From contig NZ_MVHJ01000017.1 in assembly GCF_002086115.1 (NCBI RefSeq), positions 1 to 64,000 on the forward strand: DNA of 64,000 nucleotides, read 5' to 3'. Origin of the DNA: Mycolicibacterium bacteremicum (lineage in GTDB: Bacteria > Actinomycetota > Actinomycetes > Mycobacteriales > Mycobacteriaceae). The notes under the pieces are model-generated. The model saw nothing but the letters and a program-made list of their open reading frames with translations. It was not told the origin of the DNA and searched no databases. This document shows positions 55,678-64,000 of the stretch, one piece after another. How positions within the stretch are numbered: the stretch's first letter is position 1; the number at the start of each line of letters is the position of its first letter. Made by a program: the position numbers and the translations under genes.

Positions 55678-55678
55678 C

Positions 55679-57568
55679 ATGGACACGCTGAGCTGGCTGC
55701 TGATCGCCCTGCCGCTGGCGGGTTCGGCGGTGCTGCTGCTCGGCGGCCGTGCCACCGACGGGTGGGGGCATCTGCTCGGCTGCGCCACCGCGCTGGGCTC
55801 TTTCGCGCTGGGCGTGGTGCTGTTCGCCGACCTGCTGGGCCGGCCCGCCGAAGACCGCGCGGTGACGCAGACGCTGTTCAGCTGGGTGCCGGTCGGGCAG
55901 CTGCGGGTCGACTTCGGCCTGCAGGTCGATGCGCTGTCGATCTGCTTCGTCCTGCTGATCACCGGGGTCGGGTCGCTGATCCACCTGTACTCGGTGGGCT
56001 ACATGCGGGCGGACGCCGGTCGTCGACGTTTTTTTGCCTACCTCAACCTCTTCCTGGCGGCGATGCTGCTGCTGGTGCTCGCCGACAACTTCCTGGGGCT
56101 CTACATGGGTTGGGAGGGTGTCGGTCTGGCGTCCTACCTGCTCATCGGCTTCTGGTCGCACAAACCCAGTGCGGCCACGGCGGCCAAGAAGGCGTTCGTC
56201 GTCAACCGGGTGGGCGATATCGGCCTGGCCGTCGCGCTGATGGTGATGTTCTCCTCGGCCGGCACCGTCTCCTACGCAGGCGTGTTCGCCGCCGCCCCGC
56301 AACTGTCGGAGGGCACGCTCACCGCCATCGGACTGCTACTGCTGCTCGCGGCGTGCGGTAAGTCCGCGCAGGTGCCGCTGCAGTCGTGGCTGGGTGATGC
56401 GATGGAGGGCCCCACGCCGGTGTCCGCGCTCATCCACGCCGCCACCATGGTCACCGCCGGGGTCTACCTGATCGTGCGCGCCGGGCCGGTGTTCAACCTG
56501 GCACCCGCCGCGCAGGTCGCCGTCACGGTCGTCGGTGCGGTCACGCTGTTGTTCGGCGCGGTGATCGGTTGTGCGAAGGACGATATCAAGAAGGCACTGG
56601 CCGCCTCGACGATGAGTCAGATCGGCTACATGGTGCTGGCCGCCGGACTCGGTCCGGTCGGCTACGCAGTGGCCATCATGCATCTGATCACGCACGGGTT
56701 CTTCAAGGCCGGGCTGTTCCTCGGAGCAGGTTCGGTGATGCACGGGATGAACGACGAGACCGATATGCGCCGCTTCGGCGGGTTGCGCAAGGTCATGCCG
56801 ATCACCTTCGTCACCTTCGGCCTGGGCTACCTGGCCATCATCGGGCTGCCCCCGTTCGCCGGGTTCTTCTCCAAGGACGCCATCATCGAAACCGCCTTCG
56901 GCGCAGGCGGTGTCAAGGGTGTGTTGTTGGGCGGGGCGGCGCTGCTGGGCGCCGGGATCACGGCGTTCTACATGACCCGGGTGATGTTGATGACGTTCTT
57001 CGGCGACAGCCGCTGGCACGACAACACTGCGCACCCACACGAGTCCCCCGCGATCATGACCGCCCCCATGGTCATCCTGGCCCTCGGATCCGTCGGCGCC
57101 GGCGCGCTCCTCGCGGTCGGCGGCGGTCTGGCGCACTGGCTGGAACCCGTCGTCAACCCGGGCGGCACCGAGGTGCACCACGTCATCCCGGTGTGGGCGA
57201 TGACGGCCGTCATCCTGACCGTCGTGGCGATCGGCGTTGTGATCGCCTACCGCATGTACGCCACCCGGCCGATCCCCGAAACCGCACCGGCGGGTTCGGC
57301 GTTGACCGTCGCCGCACGCCAGGATCTCTACGGTGACGCCCTCAACGAGCGGGCCCTGATGCGTCCCGGTGCGCAGCTGACCGCCGGGCTGGTCGAGATC
57401 GACGACGAGGCCGTCGAGGGCGCCACCCGCGGGCTGGCCGCGCTGATCGCCGGTACCTCGCGGCGGCTGCGGGGCTGGCAGACCGGGTTCGCCCGGTCGT
57501 ATGCGTTGTCCATGCTGGCCGGCACGGTCCTGGTGATCGGGGCGATTCTGATGGTGAGGGTCTGGTGA
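55679..57568 (+). CDS. nuoL: NADH-quinone oxidoreductase subunit L
   Basis: 629-residue antiporter-like subunit with about 16 helices, including the long lateral helix at the C-terminus. Conserved functional motifs: GWEGVGLASYLLIGFW (about residues 143-158) with the key Glu, then LLLLAACGKSAQVPLQSWLGDAMEGPTPVSALIHAATMVTAGVYL-type helices with the channel Lys and His residues. It contains an in-frame run of seven T (56029-56035), unusual in this GC-rich DNA but without frame disruption. Overlaps nuoM (GTGA). Confidence 0.97.
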   Translation: MDTLSWLLIALPLAGSAVLLLGGRATDGWGHLLGCATALGSFALGVVLFADLLGRPAEDRAVTQTLFSWVPVGQLRVDFGLQVDALSICFVLLITGVGSLIHLYSVGYMRADAGRRRFFAYLNLFLAAMLLLVLADNFLGLYMGWEGVGLASYLLIGFWSHKPSAATAAKKAFVVNRVGDIGLAVALMVMFSSAGTVSYAGVFAAAPQLSEGTLTAIGLLLLLAACGKSAQVPLQSWLGDAMEGPTPVSALIHAATMVTAGVYLIVRAGPVFNLAPAAQVAVTVVGAVTLLFGAVIGCAKDDIKKALAASTMSQIGYMVLAAGLGPVGYAVAIMHLITHGFFKAGLFLGAGSVMHGMNDETDMRRFGGLRKVMPITFVTFGLGYLAIIGLPPFAGFFSKDAIIETAFGAGGVKGVLLGGAALLGAGITAFYMTRVMLMTFFGDSRWHDNTAHPHESPAIMTAPMVILALGSVGAGALLAVGGGLAHWLEPVVNPGGTEVHHVIPVWAMTAVILTVVAIGVVIAYRMYATRPIPETAPAGSALTVAARQDLYGDALNERALMRPGAQLTAGLVEIDDEAVEGATRGLAALIAGTSRRLRGWQTGFARSYALSMLAGTVLVIGAILMVRVW

Positions 57569-59139
57569 ACGGGATCGGCTGGCTGACCGCGCTGTGGGCG
57601 GTGCCGATGGTGGGCGCGGCGATCGTGATCCTGCTGCCGTCCAAGCTGTTTGCCCGGTGGGCCGCGCTCGCGGTGTCGTTGGCGGTGCTGGCGATCGCGG
57701 TGCTGCTGGCCGTCCGCTTCGACCCGGCCGGGGCGCAGTTCCAGTTCGTCGAGGATTACCCGTGGATCCCCAGCTTCGGCACCGGGTACATCCTCGGGCT
57801 GGACGGTATCGCGCTGGCGCTGGTGGTGCTGACCGCGGTGCTGGTGCCGTTGCTGATCGTGGCGGGCTGGAACGACGCCCGGGACGACAGCCGGGCGCGG
57901 TCCAGTCAGACCTATCTGGCGCTGACGCTCGCCGTCGAGGGCATGGTGCTGATCTCGCTGATGGCACTCGACGTGCTGCTGTTCTACGTGTTCTTCGAAG
58001 CGATGCTCATTCCGATGTACTTCCTCATCGGCGGCTTCGGTGGCGCCAACCGGTCCGGATCGGATGTCGCCGCCGGGGCGGCTCCGAAAGCGGCAGTGAA
58101 GTTCCTGCTGTACAACCTGTTCGGCGGGCTGATCATGTTGGCCGCGGTGATCGGGCTCTACGTCGTCACCCTCGACGAACTCGGCGGCACCTTCGACTTC
58201 CGGGCGATCGTGGCCGCGGTGCAGAGCGGGCAGCTCGCCGTCGACCCGGCGCTGCTCAACGCGCTGTTTTTGGGCTTCATGTTCGCCTTCGCCGTCAAGG
58301 CGCCGCTGTGGCCGTTGCACCGCTGGTTGCCCGACGCGGCGGTGGAATCCACCCCGGCCACCGCGGTTCTGATGATGGCCGTGGTCGACAAGGTCGGCAC
58401 CTTCGGCATGCTGCGGTACTGCCTGCAACTGTTTCCCGACGCCACCAAGACCTTCCAACCGGTGATCATCACGCTGGCCGTCATCGGGATAATCTACGGC
58501 GCCATTGTCGCGATCGGTCAGACCGATGTGATGCGGTTGATCGCCTACACGTCCATATCGCATTTCGGTTTCATCATCCTGGGCATCTTCGTGCTGACCA
58601 GCCAGGGCCAGTCCGGGTCCACGCTGTACATGGTCAATCACGGCATCTCCACCGCGGCCCTGTTCCTGATCGCGGGATTCCTGGTGTCGCGCAGAGGAAC
58701 CCGGGTCATCGCCGACTACGGCGGCGTGCAGAAGGTGGCTCCGGTACTGGCCGGCACCTTCCTGGTGGCGGGGCTGGCGACCCTGTCACTACCCGGTCTG
58801 GCGCCCTTCATCAGCGAATTCCTGGTGCTGATCGGCACATTCGGCCGCTTCCCGGCGCTGGCGGTGATTGCCGCGCTGGCGTTGGTGTTGTCCGCGATCT
58901 ACATCCTGTGGGCCTACCAGCGGATGATGACCGGCCCCGTCACCCGCGACAACGAGGGCCTGCGTGACCTGATCCCCCGCGAACTCGTGGTGGTCGCGCC
59001 GTTGATCGTGCTGCTGCTGGTTCTCGGCATCTACCCCAAACCGGCGCTCGACGTCATCAACCCCGCGGTCACCCACACGCTGACCACACTGGATGTCGAC
59101 GATCCCGTCCCGGCGACCGCGGAAGGGGGCGGCCGATGA
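57565..59139 (+). CDS. nuoM: NADH-quinone oxidoreductase subunit M
   Basis: 524-residue antiporter-like proton-channel subunit with about 14 helices. Key sites: FYVFFEAMLIPMYFLIG with the essential Glu (about residue 145), and AFAVKAPLWPLHRWLPDAAVESTP (about 245) with the channel Lys and broken-helix residues. GTG 57565 overlaps nuoL; the stop overlaps nuoN (ATGA). Confidence 0.97.
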   Translation: MNGIGWLTALWAVPMVGAAIVILLPSKLFARWAALAVSLAVLAIAVLLAVRFDPAGAQFQFVEDYPWIPSFGTGYILGLDGIALALVVLTAVLVPLLIVAGWNDARDDSRARSSQTYLALTLAVEGMVLISLMALDVLLFYVFFEAMLIPMYFLIGGFGGANRSGSDVAAGAAPKAAVKFLLYNLFGGLIMLAAVIGLYVVTLDELGGTFDFRAIVAAVQSGQLAVDPALLNALFLGFMFAFAVKAPLWPLHRWLPDAAVESTPATAVLMMAVVDKVGTFGMLRYCLQLFPDATKTFQPVIITLAVIGIIYGAIVAIGQTDVMRLIAYTSISHFGFIILGIFVLTSQGQSGSTLYMVNHGISTAALFLIAGFLVSRRGTRVIADYGGVQKVAPVLAGTFLVAGLATLSLPGLAPFISEFLVLIGTFGRFPALAVIAALALVLSAIYILWAYQRMMTGPVTRDNEGLRDLIPRELVVVAPLIVLLLVLGIYPKPALDVINPAVTHTLTTLDVDDPVPATAEGGGR

Positions 59140-60698
59140 ACGTCGAGGCACCGCACATCGAATACGGGCAGCTGTCACCGCTCCTGATCGTCTTGGGCGT
59201 GGCGGTGACCGGCATCCTGGTCGAGGCGTTCGTCCCGCGCCGCCACCGGTACGGCACCCAGCTGGTGCTCGCGCTGGGCGGTCAGGCCGCCGCGCTGGCC
59301 GCGGTGGTGTCGGTGTCCGCCGGCCTCGGGCCCTCGCCGGGTAACAGCGCGGCCGTCGGCTCACTCGCGGTGGACCGTCCGGCGCTGTTCCTGCAGGGCC
59401 TGCTGCTGGTCATCGGCATCCTCGGTGTGCTGCTGGCTGCCGAGCGGCGCATCCCCGCCTCGTCCGGTGGCGGTCTCGACGGGTTCACCCCGCAGGCCGC
59501 CGCGGTGCCGGGCAGTCTGGCCGAGAAGGTCGCCGCGAAAGCCGTTGTGGCGCAGACCGAGATCTTCCCGCTGATGATGCTGGCCCTGGGCGGCATGATG
59601 ATCTTCGGCGCCGCCGACGATCTGCTGACCATGTTCGTCGCCCTGGAGGTGCTGTCGCTGCCGCTGTACCTGATGTGTGGGCTGGCGCGGCGGCGACGGC
59701 TGGTGTCGCAGGAGGCGGCGCTGAAATACTTCCTGCTCGGGGCCTTCGCGTCAGCGTTCTTCCTGTACGGCATCGCGCTGCTGTACGGCTACGCCGGCGG
59801 TTTCCGGCTCGACGATATCGCCACCGCGATCGAGCGCGGCGACGGCGGCACGGCGCTGGCGTTGGCCGGGGTCGGCCTGGTGGCGGTGGGCATTCTGTTC
59901 AAAGTCGGTGCCGTGCCGTTTCATTCGTGGATTCCCGATGTGTATCAGGGTGCCCCGACGCCGGTGACGGCGTTCATGGCCGCGGCCACCAAGATCGCGG
60001 CGTTCGGCGCGATGCTGCGCATCTTCCATGTCGCCCTGCCCGGCCTGGCGGGCGACTGGCGGCCGATGATGTGGATCATCGCCATCGTCACCATGGTGGT
60101 CGGCACGCTCACGGCCGTCACACAGAGCGACGTCAAGCGGATGCTGGCCTACTCCGCGGTGGCCCACACCGGTTTCATCCTCACCGGCGTGATCGCCCTC
60201 AACGATGCCGGGGTGTCGGCGACGCTGTTCTATCTGTTCGCCTACGGTTTCAGCACGCTGGGGGCGTTCGCGCTGGCCGGCCTGGTCCGCCGCGCCGACG
60301 GCGAGGAGGAGACCACGCTGGCGAACTGGGCCGGGCTCGGTCGTCGTCATCCCGTGGTGGGCGTGGTGTTCTCACTGTTCCTGCTGGCCTTCGCCGGTAT
60401 CCCGCTGACCAGTGGGTTCGTCAGCAAGTTCGCGGTGTTCAAGGCGGCCGCCCAGGGTGGGGCCGGCGCGCTGGTGGTGATCGGCGTCATCGCCAGTGCG
60501 GTGGCGGCGTACTTCTATGTGCGGGTGATCGTGCTGATGTTCTTCACCGATCCGCCCGCGGACGCGCCCGAGGTGGTGACGCCGAGCGCGCTGACCATGG
60601 GCGCGGTGACGCTGACCGCGGCCGTCACCTTCGCCCTCGGCGCGCTGCCGCAACCGCTGCTGGACCTCGTCAACGACGCGCAACAGTTCGTGCGTTAG
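59136..60698 (+). CDS. nuoN: NADH-quinone oxidoreductase subunit N
   Basis: 520-residue antiporter-like proton-channel subunit, last of the operon. Typical motifs are MFVALEVLSLPLYLM (about 168), KVGAVPFHSWIPDVYQGAPTPVTAFMAAATKIAAFG and SDVKRMLAYSAVAHTGF. It ends in a TAG that shares four bases (TTAG) with the TAA of the convergent esterase, so there is no room for an ordinary terminator between them. Confidence 0.97.
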   Translation: MNVEAPHIEYGQLSPLLIVLGVAVTGILVEAFVPRRHRYGTQLVLALGGQAAALAAVVSVSAGLGPSPGNSAAVGSLAVDRPALFLQGLLLVIGILGVLLAAERRIPASSGGGLDGFTPQAAAVPGSLAEKVAAKAVVAQTEIFPLMMLALGGMMIFGAADDLLTMFVALEVLSLPLYLMCGLARRRRLVSQEAALKYFLLGAFASAFFLYGIALLYGYAGGFRLDDIATAIERGDGGTALALAGVGLVAVGILFKVGAVPFHSWIPDVYQGAPTPVTAFMAAATKIAAFGAMLRIFHVALPGLAGDWRPMMWIIAIVTMVVGTLTAVTQSDVKRMLAYSAVAHTGFILTGVIALNDAGVSATLFYLFAYGFSTLGAFALAGLVRRADGEEETTLANWAGLGRRHPVVGVVFSLFLLAFAGIPLTSGFVSKFAVFKAAAQGGAGALVVIGVIASAVAAYFYVRVIVLMFFTDPPADAPEVVTPSALTMGAVTLTAAVTFALGALPQPLLDLVNDAQQFVR

Positions 60699-61591
60699 GC
60701 CACCGCGTCGCGTACCCGGCCGGCGATCAGTTCGTACATCCCGCGGGTCACCTCGGTGGCGTCGCTCATGATGTTGTAGCCGTGATCGACATCGGGGACC
60801 TCGACGTAGTCGACGAGGGCGCCGACGGTGTCCAGGCTCTTGGCGTACGCCGCCGCCTCGTCGCGCAACCGGTCGTACTCGCAGGCGATGATCAGGCCGG
60901 GTGCGATACCGGCGATGTCGTCGGCGTTGTCGCCCCAGGCCGGGGAGGCCAGCGGATCGCGGCGGCGTTGCCGATCGGGGATATAGGCGGTGTCGAAGAC
61001 CTCGCCCATCCAGGGTTTCATGATGGCCTGCGCACCCCGCGGTGACCGCTTCTGCCCGGTGGCGGTGACCAGGTCCAGCGGCGCATAGTGCAGCACCTGC
61101 AAGGCGATCGGCGGGCCGCCGCGGGTCAGGCTCAGCCGCGACACCGCCGCGGACAGGTTGCCGCCGGCACTCTGGCCGCCCACGCACAGCCGGGCGCCGG
61201 GCCAGTCCCGCTCGGCGGACCCGGCCCAGGCGACGACGTCGTAGAGCTGCTCGACGGCGGTCGGGAACCGGTGCTCGGGGGCCAGCAGATAGTCGGCGTT
61301 GACCACCACGACGTTGGCGCGGGCGGCCAGGAACCGGCACCACGGATCGTCCTGCTCGCGGTGCCCGACCACGAATCCGCCGCCGTGGATGTTGACGTAC
61401 ACCCCGTCCGGGACACCGTCGGGACGGTAGACCGTGGCGGCGGTGTCGCCGTGCCGGGTCGGGATGCGCACCTGCGTGGTGTCGGCGGTGATATCGGCGA
61501 ACCGCACCCCCGGTTTCGGGGCGGGGTTGACGAACCGGGAGAACAACCGGGCCAAGGTGTCGGCGATGACGGGAGTCGACAACAAGGACAC
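60695..61591 (-). CDS. HSL-family alpha/beta hydrolase (esterase/lipase)
   Basis: 298-residue esterase of the hormone-sensitive-lipase family, like many mycobacterial Lip proteins. The oxyanion motif is NIHGGGFVVGH (about residue 68), the nucleophile elbow GQSAGGN (about 138), the acid in the CEYDRLRDEA region (about 240) and the base in DVDHGYN (about 269). It probably hydrolyses short or medium acyl esters in the cytoplasm. GTG 61591 follows GGAGG. It converges on nuoN and is divergent from the enoyl-CoA hydratase-like gene. Confidence 0.88.
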   Translation of the reverse strand: MSLLSTPVIADTLARLFSRFVNPAPKPGVRFADITADTTQVRIPTRHGDTAATVYRPDGVPDGVYVNIHGGGFVVGHREQDDPWCRFLAARANVVVVNADYLLAPEHRFPTAVEQLYDVVAWAGSAERDWPGARLCVGGQSAGGNLSAAVSRLSLTRGGPPIALQVLHYAPLDLVTATGQKRSPRGAQAIMKPWMGEVFDTAYIPDRQRRRDPLASPAWGDNADDIAGIAPGLIIACEYDRLRDEAAAYAKSLDTVGALVDYVEVPDVDHGYNIMSDATEVTRGMYELIAGRVRDAVA

Positions 61592-61646
61592 GACGGGGCA
61601 ACCTCCGAAAATGAGGGAAATCGGGTGTACCCCTCGACCATACGCA

Positions 61647-61652
61647 TAGGTT
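61647..61652 (+). promoter_or_regulatory. putative -10 (TAGGTT) of a leaderless transcript
   Basis: TAGGTT fits TANNNT and ends seven bases before ATG 61660, so transcription could start on the ATG itself. No ribosome site is visible upstream of this ATG. Confidence 0.4.
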
Positions 61653-61659
61653 CGAGCGC

Positions 61660-62427
61660 ATGAGCCTGTTGCTGATCTCCGACCACGGCGCGGTGCGGCT
61701 GCTGACGCTGAACCGGCCGCAGGCCCGAAATGCGCTCAGCCGCGACTTGATCCGGGAGTTCCATGACGCGCTGAAGTCGGCCGATGCCGACGACTCGGTG
61801 CGCGCGGTAGTGATCACCGGCACCGATCCGGCGTTCTGCGCCGGGGTGGATCTCAAGGAGGCCGCGCGCGACGGGCTGAGCTATTTCGAGGAGTTCCGCT
61901 CGCACAGTTGTATCACCGCGGTCCGGGAGATGCGCACGCCGATCATCGGCGCGGTGAACGGGCCGGCGTTCACCGGCGGGCTGGAGATCGCCCTCGGGTG
62001 CGATTTCCTGGTGGCTTCCGACCGCGCGGTGTTCGCCGATACGCATGCGCGCGTGGGTATCCTGCCCGGCGGCGGGATGACTGCGCGGCTGCCGCAGGTG
62101 GTGGGGTTGGCGATGGCCCGCCGGATGTCGATGACTGGTGAGGTCGTCACCGCCGAGCGGGCCGAGCGGATCGGCCTGGTGACCGAGGTCGTCGCCCACG
62201 ACCGGCTACTGCCGCGGGCACTGGACCTGGCCGGGCAGATCGCCGAGGTGCCGGGCCCGACGATGCTCGCACTCAAACAGATCTACACCGAGGGTGCCGC
62301 GGCGGTGATCGACCCGGCGCTGGACGCCGAGGCCCGTATCGCCTTTGCCCAGGATCGAGATTTCGACGGGCTCGGCGAGCAGTTCCGCGCGGTGAGCGCG
62401 CGCAACAAGAGCCAGATGCCGCGTTAG
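61660..62427 (+). CDS. enoyl-CoA hydratase/isomerase family protein
   Basis: 255-residue crotonase-fold protein acting on acyl-CoA thioesters. The oxyanion-hole segments are FCAGVDLKE (about 65) and GPAFTGGLEIALGCD (about 103). The first catalytic Glu of classical hydratases is kept (GGLE). The second (Glu164 in the rat enzyme) aligns with His in FADTHARVGILPGGG, a form common in mycobacterial EchA proteins whose hydratase activity is uncertain. Probably leaderless. Its TAG stop shares TTAG with the convergent TetR gene. Confidence 0.88.
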   Translation: MSLLLISDHGAVRLLTLNRPQARNALSRDLIREFHDALKSADADDSVRAVVITGTDPAFCAGVDLKEAARDGLSYFEEFRSHSCITAVREMRTPIIGAVNGPAFTGGLEIALGCDFLVASDRAVFADTHARVGILPGGGMTARLPQVVGLAMARRMSMTGEVVTAERAERIGLVTEVVAHDRLLPRALDLAGQIAEVPGPTMLALKQIYTEGAAAVIDPALDAEARIAFAQDRDFDGLGEQFRAVSARNKSQMPR

Positions 62428-63020
62428 CGCATGACGCCGTGCACGACGATGGCCGTCGTCTGCTCCACCCACTCGTCGTCGAGCTCTTGACCCGGGGTGA
62501 GCAGCATCCGCAGCAGCGTCGCCCCGCCGATCAGCTCGATGAGCCGTTGCGGGTCGACGCCGGTGTGCACCTCGCCGCGCTCGATCGCGTGCTCCAGCCG
62601 CAGCCGGACCACCTCGAACAGGCCGGTGAACCGGTTCAGCACCCGGTCGTTGAGGTCGGGGTCGGCGGCCATGTCGGCGATCAGCCCGGGCAGCGCGGCC
62701 CGCACCACCGGACTGGTGAACACGGCACCGGCGGCGGCGATCATGGCGCGCACATCGGAGGCGATATCCCCCTCGGGCATGCTCAGCGCGGTCGGCGCGG
62801 TGGGGAACGCCGCCTCGTGTACCAGTTCGGCCTTGCTCGACCAGCGCCGGTACAACGCGGTCTTGGTGGTGCCTGCGCGTTCGGCGACGGCGGCCATGGT
62901 GAGATTCGAATAGCCGATCTGGACAAGGAGTTCCACGGTCGCGGCCAGAATGGCCGCGTCGATGCGGGGATCGCGCGGCCGGCCGGCGCCCTTGTCAACC
63001 GGGGGCAAGTCTGCTTTCAT
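62424..63020 (-). CDS. TetR-family transcriptional regulator
   Basis: 198-residue TetR-type repressor. The helix-turn-helix is ELLVQIGYSNLTMAAVAERAG followed by TTKTALYRRWSSKAELV (about residues 30-70). The C-terminal domain has a TetR_C-like LRLEHAIERGEVHTGVDPQRLIELIGG stretch. ATG 63020. It is divergent from the phosphotransferase gene with 43 bp between starts, and the palindrome at 63022-63040 in that gap is its probable operator. Confidence 0.88.
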   Translation of the reverse strand: MKADLPPVDKGAGRPRDPRIDAAILAATVELLVQIGYSNLTMAAVAERAGTTKTALYRRWSSKAELVHEAAFPTAPTALSMPEGDIASDVRAMIAAAGAVFTSPVVRAALPGLIADMAADPDLNDRVLNRFTGLFEVVRLRLEHAIERGEVHTGVDPQRLIELIGGATLLRMLLTPGQELDDEWVEQTTAIVVHGVMR

Positions 63021-63021
63021 A

Positions 63022-63040
63022 ACGCTACCCACCGTATCGT
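63022..63040. promoter_or_regulatory. candidate TetR operator (ACGCTAC-N5-GTATCGT)
   Basis: Inverted repeat with 7-bp arms matching at six of seven positions, spacer CCACC. It lies in the 43-bp gap between the divergent TetR and phosphotransferase genes, two bases upstream of the TetR ATG. Binding would block both promoters. Confidence 0.45.
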
Positions 63041-63063
63041 AATTCGGGCCGGAAGGATGCACC

Positions 63064-64000
63064 GTGGCGAACGAACCGGCTGTCGAGGACGTCAGCCGCC
63101 TCCAGCGCTCCAATCGGGATACCAGCACCCTGCCACAGGTGCTGTCGCAGTGGCTGGCCACCGTGCAGCCGGACCGACCGGCACCCCAGGTCACCGTCGA
63201 GAGCGGGGTGGACGCCAACGGCATGTCCTCGGAGACCATCCTGCTCACCGCCCACTGGGCCGACGGCGACGCGCAGCGCCTGGTCGCCCGCGTCGCACCG
63301 ACGCAGGCCGACGTCCCGGTGTTCTCCTCCTACCGACTGGACCATCAGTTCGAGCTCATGCGACTCATCGCCGAACTGACCGACGTCCCGGTGCCGACGG
63401 TGCGCTGGATCGACACCGGCGGCGAGGTACTGGGGACGCCATTCTTCGTCATGGACCGCGTCGCGGGCGACGTGCCCCCCGATGTCATGCCCTACACCTT
63501 CGGCGGCAATTGGTTCGCCGACGCCACCCCGGCCCAGCAGCGGCAACTGCAGGATTCCACCGTCGAGGTGCTGGCGAAGCTGCATACGATTCCCGATGCA
63601 GCCCAACGATTCGCCTTCCTCACCGAGGCCGACCCGCCCGGTGACACCCCGCTGCGCCGCCATTTCGGGTGGCTGCGGCAATGGTATGAGTTCGCGGTGC
63701 CCGACATCGGCCGCTCGGCACTGGTCGACGAGGCGCTGACCTGGCTGGCGGACCACTTCCCCACCGAGGTCGCCGCCGGTACCCCGGTGCTGGTGTGGGG
63801 CGATTCCCGCATCGGCAACGTCCTCTATGACGACTTCCGGCCCGCCGCGGTGCTCGACTGGGAGATGGCCACCGTCGGACCACGCGAGCTCGACGTGGCG
63901 TGGATCATCTTCGCGCACATGGTGTTCCAGGAACTCGCCGGCCTGGCCGGCCTGCCCGGGCTGCCCGGGGTGTTGCGCGAGGATGATGTCCGCGCCAGCT
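63064..64000 (+). CDS. APH-family phosphotransferase (3' truncated by window edge)
   Basis: 312 residues visible and the frame still open at the window end. A kinase-like-fold small-molecule phosphotransferase of the APH/ecdysteroid-kinase group. Visible motifs: FFVMDRVAGDVPPD (hinge region, about residue 130), VLVWGDSRIGNVLYDD (catalytic loop, about 243; the usual HGD is WGD) and AVLDWEMATVGPRELD (metal site). GTG 63064 has GGAAGG upstream. Divergent from the TetR gene, which probably controls it. Substrate unknown; mycobacterial homologues often sit with acyl-CoA genes. Confidence 0.85.
   Translation, partial: MANEPAVEDVSRLQRSNRDTSTLPQVLSQWLATVQPDRPAPQVTVESGVDANGMSSETILLTAHWADGDAQRLVARVAPTQADVPVFSSYRLDHQFELMRLIAELTDVPVPTVRWIDTGGEVLGTPFFVMDRVAGDVPPDVMPYTFGGNWFADATPAQQRQLQDSTVEVLAKLHTIPDAAQRFAFLTEADPPGDTPLRRHFGWLRQWYEFAVPDIGRSALVDEALTWLADHFPTEVAAGTPVLVWGDSRIGNVLYDDFRPAAVLDWEMATVGPRELDVAWIIFAHMVFQELAGLAGLPGLPGVLREDDVRAS

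Noticed and set aside
56029..56035. Seven-T run in nuoL as a phase-variation tract
   Set aside because: It is short, in frame, encodes Phe-Phe in a conserved helix, and loss of complex I by slippage has no supporting signal here.

Overview
The window is high-GC actinobacterial chromosome, almost certainly from a rapidly growing mycobacterium (Mycolicibacterium-type). The evidence is an MmpL transporter, an MbtH-dependent giant NRPS, a complete nuoA-N complex I operon preceded by an orphan response regulator (the arrangement seen around Rv3143 in M. tuberculosis), frequent ATGA/GTGA stop-start overlaps, and several start codons that look leaderless.

Left half (about 144-34236, minus strand): a three-gene operon reading MbtH protein, an NRPS of 10,298 residues, then an MmpL exporter. 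The NRPS is a single polypeptide with eight modules: C-A-T-E / C-A(MT)-T / C-A-T / C-A-T / C-A-T-E / C-A-T / C-A-T-E / C-A-T-TE. The predicted product is an acylated octapeptide: D-residues at 1, 5 and 7, an N-methylated residue at 2, and thioesterase release. I recognise no described product with this pattern. Its start (D-residue, then N-methyl residue) recalls the M. avium subsp. paratuberculosis lipopentapeptide. The NRPS stop and the MmpL start overlap (GTGA), so product and exporter are probably made together. A control region of about 550 bp separates this operon from a divergent secreted DUF3887-like protein.

Middle (35393-43147, plus strand): eight tightly packed genes that look like a catabolic operon. 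They encode a homogentisate-dioxygenase-like cupin, an alpha/beta hydrolase, a family III CoA-transferase, an HMG-CoA-lyase-like enzyme, a TetR regulator, an acyl-CoA dehydrogenase, an APH-type kinase and a DUF6285 protein. The last three match the LvaC/LvaA/LvaB type of 4-hydroxyacyl-CoA processing. A near-perfect palindrome at 35344-35359 is a good candidate operator for the TetR.

43174-45132 holds a methyltransferase under a MerR-type promoter, a SnoaL-like protein, a YceI protein and an atypical orphan receiver. 45347-60698 is nuoA-N in canonical order. It is interrupted by two repeats: a MIRU-like insert between nuoB and nuoC, and a long palindrome between nuoF and nuoG. The right end has an HSL-family esterase, an enoyl-CoA hydratase-like protein, a TetR regulator and a truncated APH-family phosphotransferase.

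All functions are read from motifs and context by eye; no database search was run.
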